A stretch of 50,706 bases of DNA from a virus, in IMG/VR virus record IMGVR_UViG_3300042324_001056, positions 1 to 50,706 of that record; one strand, given 5' to 3'. This document shows positions 44,477 to 50,706 of this stretch, piece after piece. The number at the start of each line of letters is the position of its first letter. Position 1 is the stretch's first letter. The notes below the pieces were generated by a model, which was given only the letters and a program-made list of their open reading frames with translations, was not told the origin of the DNA and did no database searches. Position numbers and translations under genes: made by a program.

Positions 44477-45520
44477 TTAGGCTTCAGCTTTGTCGTGACC
44501 TTCTTCATCGCCATCTTTTTTAGCGATAAGCGCTTCAACAATACCAACAACGGCTAATGCCATTGCAACGTTAGATATAATAGAAGCCATTAAACCTAAT
44601 CCAGGAACAGCGTGTAAAACTGCATGTTTTGCAATACCTTTAAACTGTACTTCGGCTATAATACCAATAATAGCAGCCAGAGCAACAAATTTAAATGGGC
44701 CTGGAGCACCTGCTAATTCAGTTGCATAATATGAAAGTTTATTTAAAACTCCAGCTGCAACTTTTTCAGCTCCTTGTTTTACTTTGTCTAGTAGATTAAA
44801 TGGAGGAATATGGTGCATTTTATGTGCAATAGCACTAACAAAAGGAATTCCAGCACTGTGACCATCGGATTCTAAAAGATCTGTAAAGTCCAATTCACCT
44901 GATAAAACAGCCTCATTAATAGATTCTAAAATTACCAATTCAAATGATTCTTTAACATCTTCTTTAGCAGCTTCAGCCGCAGCTTTAGTTGCATCTTTAG
45001 AAAATCCACTCATTACCCATGAAGCAGTAGAAGATGTAACTGTTTTTAGATGTCCTATTTCTTTAATCATTAAATTCTTTGTATCATCGCTTGCTTTACT
45101 AACCATATCCTTAATATCGGATGATTTAGCTTGAGCTGCTTTGGCATAAAAACCTTTAGCAGCCGTAAATGCAGCTGAAATCCATTCTTTTAATTTGCCA
45201 ATCATTAATTTAATGACACTACCAATACTTCCACCTAATTGAATGATTTTTTGCTGGGCTCCAGTTAAAGCTTCTTTACCTTTTTCTTTTGCAACCGCAA
45301 CAGCTTGAGCTAATTTATCTTTCATTTTAGCCATAATGCTTTCTTCGTTGATTTCTCCTTCGAAAGCCTCGTCTAAAGATCCAAGTTCTACGATAGCAAT
45401 AGCCTCGTTCATAATCGGCTTAATATCTTCAAATTGATTAAAGATGTTTATTAGTAGTTGTCTTCTAGATTCAACGATCTTAGAACTGTTTGTAAATGAT
45501 TCGTAAGTTAATAATTCCAC
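44477..45520 (-). CDS. Membrane-segment head protein with multiple prohead-protease sites
   Basis: 347 aa using GTG at 45520 (MELLTYESFTNSSKIVE|S), chosen because upstream ATGs lie in the promoter. Further sites: PIMNE|A, SLDE|A, GEINE|E, and ILESINE|A. Between them are a Lys/Ala coiled coil (MAKMKDKLAQAVAVAKEKGK) and, after the last site, a C-terminal part with two or three hydrophobic helices (FVALAAIIGIIAEV, GLMASIISNVAMALAVVGIV). A processed head protein whose freed C-terminal part could enter membranes during DNA entry (inference). Confidence 0.65.
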   Translation of the reverse strand: MELLTYESFTNSSKIVESRRQLLINIFNQFEDIKPIMNEAIAIVELGSLDEAFEGEINEESIMAKMKDKLAQAVAVAKEKGKEALTGAQQKIIQLGGSIGSVIKLMIGKLKEWISAAFTAAKGFYAKAAQAKSSDIKDMVSKASDDTKNLMIKEIGHLKTVTSSTASWVMSGFSKDATKAAAEAAKEDVKESFELVILESINEAVLSGELDFTDLLESDGHSAGIPFVSAIAHKMHHIPPFNLLDKVKQGAEKVAAGVLNKLSYYATELAGAPGPFKFVALAAIIGIIAEVQFKGIAKHAVLHAVPGLGLMASIISNVAMALAVVGIVEALIAKKDGDEEGHDKAEA

Positions 45521-45540
45521 GGTAGATGTACTTTGTTTTT

Positions 45541-45550
45541 CTATATATCT
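45541..45550 (-). promoter_or_regulatory. GATATATA promoter-like box, minus-strand side of divergent pair
   Basis: Minus strand AGATATATAG, about 20 nt before the proposed GTG at 45520. Confidence 0.45.
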
Positions 45551-45553
45551 TAT

Positions 45554-45564
45554 GAATATATACA
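45554..45564 (+). promoter_or_regulatory. ATATATA promoter-like box, plus-strand side of divergent pair
   Basis: GAATATATACA about 19 nt before the ATG at 45583 with an A-rich leader; back to back with the minus-strand box. Confidence 0.45.
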
Positions 45565-45582
45565 TAAAAATAATCATATTAA

Positions 45583-47904
45583 ATGGCACAATTTAGACCC
45601 TTTGCAATCAAAACTGGATCGACAGTTCCTGCTGGAACAACTCAATATCAAAATATCTTAGTTGGTGTAGATCAACAAAATTATAATACTTTAGAATATG
45701 ATTGGGTTGCAGGACCTGATGAAGAATTAGGACATATTATTGCATTTCATGATGCAGATGGAGATACTTTTAGAGGTGCTCGTATAGGTATCACAAATTG
45801 TTTTATTGGATTTTTAAGATCTAAACTTTTAACTGATGGTTCATTCTTAGAACTGGTTAATTATATGAGAGCTAAAGCATCTTTAGGTACAGTTAGTACA
45901 ACAACTGCAGCTAAAACTTGGTTAGTCGATAATGGTTATTGGACTAGTTTTGGTGAAACTTCATGGGAATATGGTTATCAAGAAGGAACTGTTTTCGTTA
46001 CAGGAATCCAAACTTATTCTATTCTTTGTAGATTACCAGCTGATACATCAGAATGGGGACTTGTTAATCTGGATTATACAAATAATACTTCAACCGTAAG
46101 AGCTTTAGGTTTATCAAGAAATGATTGGGCTCGTGAGGATTTTTATCCACTAAATGAATCTGGATATATGCTTGCATTTAGTAATAATGAGTCAGGTGAT
46201 CATAAAATATTATTTCTAGATGCTGCAGGTAATACTGTCCAAACTGTAGATATTTCTGGAGCCGTTAATTATGATGTTTATGGAGGTAAAATGATAGCTG
46301 TGAGATATGAAGGTGGTGTTTGGTATTTCGATGGTTTAAATGTTTATCAATATACGTATGATGCAACAGACTTAAATTATGCTGAAGTTATGTGGGACGA
46401 GGATGGAACTTCATCTAATGGTACATTCATGTTTAAAGTTGTTTACAATAATGGCGATGTAGTTATTAAAAAGTTACATAATGGAACAGCTACAACTATC
46501 GTGCAGTATTCTATTTCTAATGAAGATTATGAGATTAAACTTTATGATCAAGCTGATTATTATGTGATAATTAAAAAATTAACAAGCGGTGTCTATCAAG
46601 ATTTTAAAATTAGAAAAATCTCTGATAATACTCAATTGCATTCAGTTGATTTAACAGTATTCGATAAAATCGACGAGACGTCGATGGATTATAAGCATGT
46701 TGATTTTAGAAATTATAGTATTAACAAATTTGTTATGATTATACATAATTACGATGATTTAGATGTAGACTATAGAATTTATACATATAACGGTACAACT
46801 GATGATCTTAATTCTACTTCACATATAAAAGGTACTAATTACCCTAATTTTAATGTAATCTCAAATGAGGGCGCTACACTACATACTACTGGTATAGATT
46901 CTGTTCTTATGTCTTTTTCTAGTAATTCTTCATGGAACGGCACAATATATACTTATGCTTACTTTGATATTGTTTATCAAATGTCATGGCAAACTAGTTT
47001 AACTACATACGTATTTACCGATGCTGGAGTTGGAAATGAAACAGCTATAAATTTCAGTTATGATGGTTTCACAAATAACTATTATGCGATCTGTACTACA
47101 AATAACACAGATCTTCAAGTATTGTCTATTACTGAAGCTGATGGACTTGAACTTATAACACTAGGTCTATTAACAGATTTTTACGATCCTAGGATTGAAA
47201 GTTTTGGAAATAAATCTTGTCTTAGATCTTATTTTCCAGAAAATAATGTGATAGGTGATCCAGCAGGTTTTGGAATGATCCTTAAGTATTTTGGAAATAC
47301 AGGTGGAGTTATAGATGATTTAACAGTTGCTGGTACTACACAGTTTAACATAAACACATATATTGGCTGGAATATTTTTGGTATAAAGCACGATGGTGTC
47401 TTATATCAAATTAATACTACAACTGACGAAATTGTTACTATCGGTCCTTGGTATGGCAATAATAGTTATAGCGCTGATGCTTACTATGAAGCTACATCAT
47501 CAGCAAGACAAGAAGATCTTGTACGTATATTATTTGACACAACGACACATGATATTCGTATTTTAAAACCAACAACATGCACATCTGGTACTTTACCTGA
47601 CCAAAGTGATTTCAATCTCAATGTTGGTAAAAATAGATTTATGTATATTTTTGAAAATCCAAATGACGGTGCGATACAAATTAATCTATATGATTTTAAC
47701 TTGACATTAATAAATTCTATCGTAACTGATAAAACTAATTTTAATTTTAGTACAAGAGCACTTAAAGATAAATTTAATGCAAGACATAATGATAGTATCG
47801 GTACGTATACGTGGTTTATGATTACAGATACATTTGATAGTGCAATCATGACATCAGCTAGTAATACTACAAGAGTCGAAAATGATTGGATTAGCTGGAA
47901 CTAA
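45583..47904 (+). CDS. Large beta-rich structural protein (tail/adhesin type), MAQFRPFAI family
   Basis: 773 aa. Residues 1-60 (MAQFRPFAI...GVDQQNYN...DWVAGPDEELGHIIAFHD) form a domain shared with the next gene. Then FLRSKL...FLELVNYMRAK and NGYWTSFGETSWEYG (about 85-146), also shared. The remaining 620 residues are repeating beta blades (e.g. YEGGVWYFDGLNVYQYTYD), rich in Asn/Tyr/Thr/Asp, perhaps a propeller or fibre. One of only two plus-strand genes. Likely a virion surface or receptor-binding protein. Confidence 0.65.
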   Translation: MAQFRPFAIKTGSTVPAGTTQYQNILVGVDQQNYNTLEYDWVAGPDEELGHIIAFHDADGDTFRGARIGITNCFIGFLRSKLLTDGSFLELVNYMRAKASLGTVSTTTAAKTWLVDNGYWTSFGETSWEYGYQEGTVFVTGIQTYSILCRLPADTSEWGLVNLDYTNNTSTVRALGLSRNDWAREDFYPLNESGYMLAFSNNESGDHKILFLDAAGNTVQTVDISGAVNYDVYGGKMIAVRYEGGVWYFDGLNVYQYTYDATDLNYAEVMWDEDGTSSNGTFMFKVVYNNGDVVIKKLHNGTATTIVQYSISNEDYEIKLYDQADYYVIIKKLTSGVYQDFKIRKISDNTQLHSVDLTVFDKIDETSMDYKHVDFRNYSINKFVMIIHNYDDLDVDYRIYTYNGTTDDLNSTSHIKGTNYPNFNVISNEGATLHTTGIDSVLMSFSSNSSWNGTIYTYAYFDIVYQMSWQTSLTTYVFTDAGVGNETAINFSYDGFTNNYYAICTTNNTDLQVLSITEADGLELITLGLLTDFYDPRIESFGNKSCLRSYFPENNVIGDPAGFGMILKYFGNTGGVIDDLTVAGTTQFNINTYIGWNIFGIKHDGVLYQINTTTDEIVTIGPWYGNNSYSADAYYEATSSARQEDLVRILFDTTTHDIRILKPTTCTSGTLPDQSDFNLNVGKNRFMYIFENPNDGAIQINLYDFNLTLINSIVTDKTNFNFSTRALKDKFNARHNDSIGTYTWFMITDTFDSAIMTSASNTTRVENDWISWN

Positions 47905-47932
47905 TTAAAAATAAAAATAAAAACAAATTTAT

Positions 47933-48895
47933 ATGGCACAATTTAGACCATTTGCAATCACACAAAATCCTGGAAGTCCTCCTATTGGAACATCCGTAGT
48001 GGGAAATATCGTTATCGGTGTGGATAATCAAAATTACGATGGCTTAGGTGGATTAGATTGGTATGCTGGTCCAGATGAAGTTCCAGGATATATCATTGCT
48101 GTATATAATACCAATAATAATCAACCTACTCAATTTCCAGTCGATAATCTTTATTTAGATCCAAATCTAAAGGGTAGTAATATTACATTAAGTAATTCTG
48201 ATACAACCGCTTTTCAACCATTTGCAACAATTCAATCAGTGCTTACATTAAGCCCACTTGATGGACCATCAATAATGTTTAGTGTCAAATGTACTTCCGG
48301 AACTGGATTGTCTTATATTGGTATTGGTAACGATGGAACAAAAACTACTAATCCTTTGGGAAATAATACCGCTAGTATTGGATTTTCTAGTGATGGAAAC
48401 TTTTGGTATGCCAACGCAATTCAATTCGCGGGCCTAGGCACGTCGTCAGGTACTCCAACTTGGGTAAATGGAGATATTATTGATATGGCAATATCACCTG
48501 GAAGTGATATGTGTTGGATTAGAGTAAATGGTGGCAATTGGAATAATTCACCAACTGCAAATCCAGAAATAGGTGAAGGTGGTTTAAGCTTATTTGGCTT
48601 ATGTGGAGATGTATACCTACCAGCTTATCCGGGTTTATCGCCAGCTCAAAGCGGTGTTATGACTATTGAAAGTAATTCAAAATACAGTGTTCCAAATGGC
48701 TTTAACTTTCTTGGTAACAAGAATGCGAGTATCAAGTTTTTAAGATGTGCAAAGAATGATACAGCTTTTTTACAATTAGCACAAACTCTAGTAGAAGTTA
48801 TTCCGGCAACAGCAGCCAATGCGGCTATAGCGTTAAATGATAATGAGTATTGGACTTCTTATGGTAAATCTTATTGGGCTTTTGGCTTACAATAA
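47933..48895 (+). CDS. Structural protein, paralogue with inserted jelly-roll domain
   Basis: 320 aa. The N-terminus (MAQFRPFAI...GVDNQNYDG...DWYAGPDEVPGYIIA) and the last about 70 residues (FLRCAKNDTAFLQLAQ... NEYWTSYGKSYWAFG) match the first 146 residues of the upstream gene. Between them lies about 190 aa of beta structure (LSNSDTTAFQPFATIQSVLT..., GNDGTKTTNPLGNNTASIGF) resembling a SPRY/lectin-like insertion. Thus the same frame carries different payload domains. Its 3' end overlaps the convergent phosphatase gene by nine bases. Confidence 0.65.
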   Translation: MAQFRPFAITQNPGSPPIGTSVVGNIVIGVDNQNYDGLGGLDWYAGPDEVPGYIIAVYNTNNNQPTQFPVDNLYLDPNLKGSNITLSNSDTTAFQPFATIQSVLTLSPLDGPSIMFSVKCTSGTGLSYIGIGNDGTKTTNPLGNNTASIGFSSDGNFWYANAIQFAGLGTSSGTPTWVNGDIIDMAISPGSDMCWIRVNGGNWNNSPTANPEIGEGGLSLFGLCGDVYLPAYPGLSPAQSGVMTIESNSKYSVPNGFNFLGNKNASIKFLRCAKNDTAFLQLAQTLVEVIPATAANAAIALNDNEYWTSYGKSYWAFGLQ

Positions 48896-49585
48896 AAAAT
48901 AATCCAAGGTTATTGTCTGTGATTCTACTAATTTATCAAAGATGATTTTAGAAAAATCAGCATCAGATCTGTAGTGTACACCAGCCTGAATTCTGGTAAA
49001 AGCTACTTCTTCACAAAAAGTTGAAATTTGATCAGCTAATTCAGGATATTTTTGACCAATGATCCAACCACATGTATATGAATCAAGAGCATGTCCACTT
49101 GGATAAGCTGCACTTGAGGCATTAGTAGGAATTACAGGATACAATTCTAAATCTAATGCTCTTGCTAATTGAGCAGGTCTTGGTCTATTATAAAAATGTT
49201 TTAACTTATAAAGCAAAGGATCTGTAAATGCAGTTACTGCTTGTAGAAGAAGCATCTCATCAGTTCCGCCTAGTTCAATTAATCTTTCATTGATTAAAAG
49301 TAACATGTCAGTTTCAGCTCTTTTAATAAACTCAATTTCTGAATCGCTTAATTCTTTTTGCAAAGATATATTTTCTTCTATTTCAGAAAGAGTTTCTTGA
49401 CTTGAATTTCTTGGATTTTGAAAGTGTAAGAACTGTTCATAGACACCATTTTCTTTGGTCATCTTAATGATAACTGGTTCTTCTTTGGAATATGTTAAGC
49501 GATGTTTCTTAGCTTCGTTACCGTAACCAAGAGCATCGACTTCTTTAAATCCAGCGAATTCAGAAAATGATTTTAACTTTGACAT
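48887..49585 (-). CDS. PAP2-type acid phosphatase (vanadium-haloperoxidase fold)
   Basis: 232 aa with all three phosphatase motifs: KHFYNRPRP (129-137), YPSGHA (161-166, His base) and RIQAGVHYRSD (198-208, nucleophile His204). Family substrates are phospholipid phosphates or nucleotides; here there is no transmembrane helix, so a soluble enzyme. The N-terminus MSKLKSFSEFAGFKEVDALG with YGNE|A at 21-24 loosely resembles the packaging tag. GATATATAAG promoter upstream. Confidence 0.8.
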   Translation of the reverse strand: MSKLKSFSEFAGFKEVDALGYGNEAKKHRLTYSKEEPVIIKMTKENGVYEQFLHFQNPRNSSQETLSEIEENISLQKELSDSEIEFIKRAETDMLLLINERLIELGGTDEMLLLQAVTAFTDPLLYKLKHFYNRPRPAQLARALDLELYPVIPTNASSAAYPSGHALDSYTCGWIIGQKYPELADQISTFCEEVAFTRIQAGVHYRSDADFSKIIFDKLVESQTITLDYFLL

Positions 49586-49590
49586 ATTGG

Positions 49591-49600
49591 CTTATATATC
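49591..49600 (-). promoter_or_regulatory. GATATATAA-type promoter-like box
   Basis: Minus strand GATATATAAG, only about five bases before the phosphatase ATG at 49585, so little leader is present. Confidence 0.45.
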
Positions 49601-49611
49601 TATTATTTTTG

Positions 49612-49693
49612 TACCCAAGGTCGGACTCGAACCGACACGCCTTTCGGCACCAGATCCTAAATCTGGCGTGACTACCAATTCCACCACTCAGGC
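49612..49693 (-). tRNA. tRNA-Leu (anticodon TAG)
   Basis: Class II tRNA: acceptor GCCTGAG/CTTGGGT (with G-U pairs), D arm with GAATTGGTAGTC, anticodon arm CCAGA-TTTAGGA-TCTGG, variable arm TGCCGAAAGGCG, T loop TTCGAGT. CCA not encoded. Confidence 0.9.
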
Positions 49694-49697
49694 ATTT

Positions 49698-50330
49698 TTA
49701 TAAATTCTTTGGATTATTTGATTCAATAAATCCAGCAGGTGGTACATTAATATCAAAATGCATTAATGAAAAGAAAGTATCTTTATCCATAAATGGAACA
49801 TCTTTGACTTTTTTCATAACACACCATAATGTATTTCCTTGATCTGACCATAAATGATCATCGAGTTCTACTATCTTATAGCCATATTTTTCAAAAGCTT
49901 TAAAGAATTTTCTACTCGTATGGTATCTACAATGTCCAGGCCAACTTCCAACTTCAGGAAGTTCATGAATCATAATACCTCCTACGTTTAACCATGAATG
50001 CATATTCATCCAGCAATTAAATTGTCCATCTTCTAATTCAACATGTTCTGTTGTACCTATATTGGTAATAATATCGCACTTAAATAGATCTGGCTTATAG
50101 TCTGATAAATCAGTTGGGATTATATCATCTCCTTTTAAATCTAATGTATGGTATTCTTTAAAATAGTTGTACATTATATTTTTAATTCGATACTTGTCGA
50201 TATTCTGAGAATTTACAAGTTCATTAAATGCATTTTGGTCTCCAAGTTCAATTAAAATTGAAGTCTTTGGATCGACGTAGTTGTTGGTTGCTAGCATTAC
50301 CTTTCGTAATGTTCTTGTTATAAATCCCAT
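49698..50330 (-). CDS. SAM-dependent methyltransferase-like protein
   Basis: 210 aa. CDIITNIGTTEHVE is the post-I/IV-type strand and loop of class I methyltransferases, followed by WLNVGGIMIHELP and a FKAFEKYGYKIVELD strand. The glycine-rich motif I is modified (ILIELGDQNAF). Such proteins are common next to glycosylation genes; substrate open. Placed between two tRNA genes with four-base spacing to tRNA-Leu. Confidence 0.65.
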   Translation of the reverse strand: MGFITRTLRKVMLATNNYVDPKTSILIELGDQNAFNELVNSQNIDKYRIKNIMYNYFKEYHTLDLKGDDIIPTDLSDYKPDLFKCDIITNIGTTEHVELEDGQFNCWMNMHSWLNVGGIMIHELPEVGSWPGHCRYHTSRKFFKAFEKYGYKIVELDDHLWSDQGNTLWCVMKKVKDVPFMDKDTFFSLMHFDINVPPAGFIESNNPKNL

Positions 50331-50355
50331 AGTTTATTATTTATCTTATTAAATT

Positions 50356-50431
50356 TGGAGCGAATACTCAGAATCGAACTGAGATCTCCAACTTGGAAGG
50401 CTGGAGTAATAAGCCATTATACGATATTCGC
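50356..50431 (-). tRNA. tRNA-Gly (anticodon TCC), CCA encoded
   Basis: Acceptor GCGAATA/TATTCGC, anticodon arm CCAGC-CTTCCAA-GTTGG, T arm CTCAG-TTCGATT-CTGAG, discriminator T then CCA. With tRNA-Gly(ACC) the phage covers GGA/GGG and GGU. Confidence 0.9.
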
Positions 50432-50554
50432 AATTAGAAGGTCACCGATGCCACCTTCTGTGATGGATATTTAATGACGTTTTGTCTAATTACTTATTAC
50501 TAAGTCATAGTCGCAGGATCCATTTTACGTCGAACCCGAATCGGTTTTGAGGTG
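50432..50554 (-). other. Structured spacer between tRNA-Asn and tRNA-Gly
   Basis: No gene. Stems seen: AGAAGGT/ACCTTCT, ATGGAT/ATCCAT, and ACTTA-GTAA-TAAGT with a GNRA loop. It lacks TACWGCAA, so I do not class it with the Y-type RNAs. Confidence 0.35.
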
Positions 50555-50626
50555 CTCCCCGGGTAGGATTTGAACCTACGACCACACGATTAACAGTCGC
50601 GTGCTCTACCACTGAGCTACCGAGGA
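50555..50626 (-). tRNA. tRNA-Asn (anticodon GTT)
   Basis: Acceptor TCCTCGG/CCGGGGA, D arm GCTC-GAGC, anticodon arm CGCGA-CTGTTAA-TCGTG, T arm GTAGG-TTCAAAT-CCTAC, discriminator G; followed by CAC, so CCA is added later. Beyond it, 50627-50706 shows no feature I can name. Confidence 0.9.
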
Positions 50627-50706
50627 ATTTATTGATGAGTCGACCATTTTTCTTACCATTGCGGGATAAAGAGAGCTATTGGTATGTACTCTTCATACTC
50701 GATTAC

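Overview
The window is a stretch of a large, AT-rich tailed-phage genome, probably a jumbo myovirus-type phage of a Bacteroidetes (Flavobacteriia-like) host. Evidence for the host: start codons follow A/T-rich leaders without Shine-Dalgarno sequences, and a recurrent promoter resembles the Bacteroidetes TTG/TAnnTTTG type. Evidence for a phage: an endolysin, a holin, a membrane-anchored glucosaminidase, many proteins with a T4-like capsid-targeting N-terminus, tail/adhesin-like proteins, tRNA genes and a broad nucleic-acid repair set. No terminase, portal or major capsid gene is present. Almost every gene is on the minus strand; only two paralogous structural genes (45.6-48.9 kb) are on the plus strand.

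Layout. 1-8.2 kb: a run of putative internal head proteins beginning with variants of MKxVKLFEqFvNE|A, including a 914-aa protein with at least seven further E-S-x(1-4)-E|A-like sites that looks like a polyprotein. 8.2-13.4 kb: small unknown genes, a DEDDh exonuclease, a zinc metallopeptidase and a metallophosphoesterase. 13.4-16.4 kb: a Ro60-like (TROVE/DUF2828) RNA-binding protein with a structured non-coding RNA region directly downstream, next to an Rnl1-type RNA ligase. 16.4-35 kb: mostly small genes in units separated by terminator-promoter cassettes, plus a nucleotidyltransferase, an SPFH lipoprotein, a DNA ligase, a P-loop kinase, a 2H phosphoesterase, an Rnl5-like RNA ligase, a CCA-adding enzyme and an amidase endolysin. 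35-41 kb: membrane/coiled-coil proteins, a PD-(D/E)XK exonuclease, a second large structured RNA, an acyl-CoA thioesterase, a glycosyltransferase-like protein and a secreted nuclease. 41-42.4 kb: tRNAs interleaved with RNAs that imitate tRNAs, a holin and an Hc1 histone-like protein. 42.4-50.7 kb: an M42 aminopeptidase, more structural genes, a PAP2 phosphatase, a methyltransferase-like gene and three more tRNAs.

The most interesting system is an apparent phage Ro60/Y-RNA ribonucleoprotein. Five RNAs share one architecture: a closing helix whose sequence differs in each but stays complementary, one spacer nucleotide, then TACWGCAA. Two lie next to the Ro60-like gene and three lie in the tRNA cluster. 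Two of the latter (41.6-41.7 kb and 42.1-42.2 kb) contain a complete circularly permuted tRNA-like fold whose acceptor strands are closed by a UUCG or a GAAA tetraloop, the topology described for bacterial YrlA RNAs. The RNA ligases, kinase, CCA enzyme and 2H phosphoesterase nearby suggest heavy investment in tRNA/RNA repair.

A second theme is packaging of proteins, probably including enzymes (DNA ligase, HAD phosphatase, 2H phosphoesterase, a metallopeptidase), in the phage head by a short N-terminal tag cut by a prohead protease. A third is regulation: one promoter type (TGTCAAA...GTATATTTAC...TATAAT), often fused to a covarying terminator hairpin and a UUCG-centred motif at the upstream stop codon, and a second type (GATATATAA) before head genes and structured RNAs, suggesting two expression classes.
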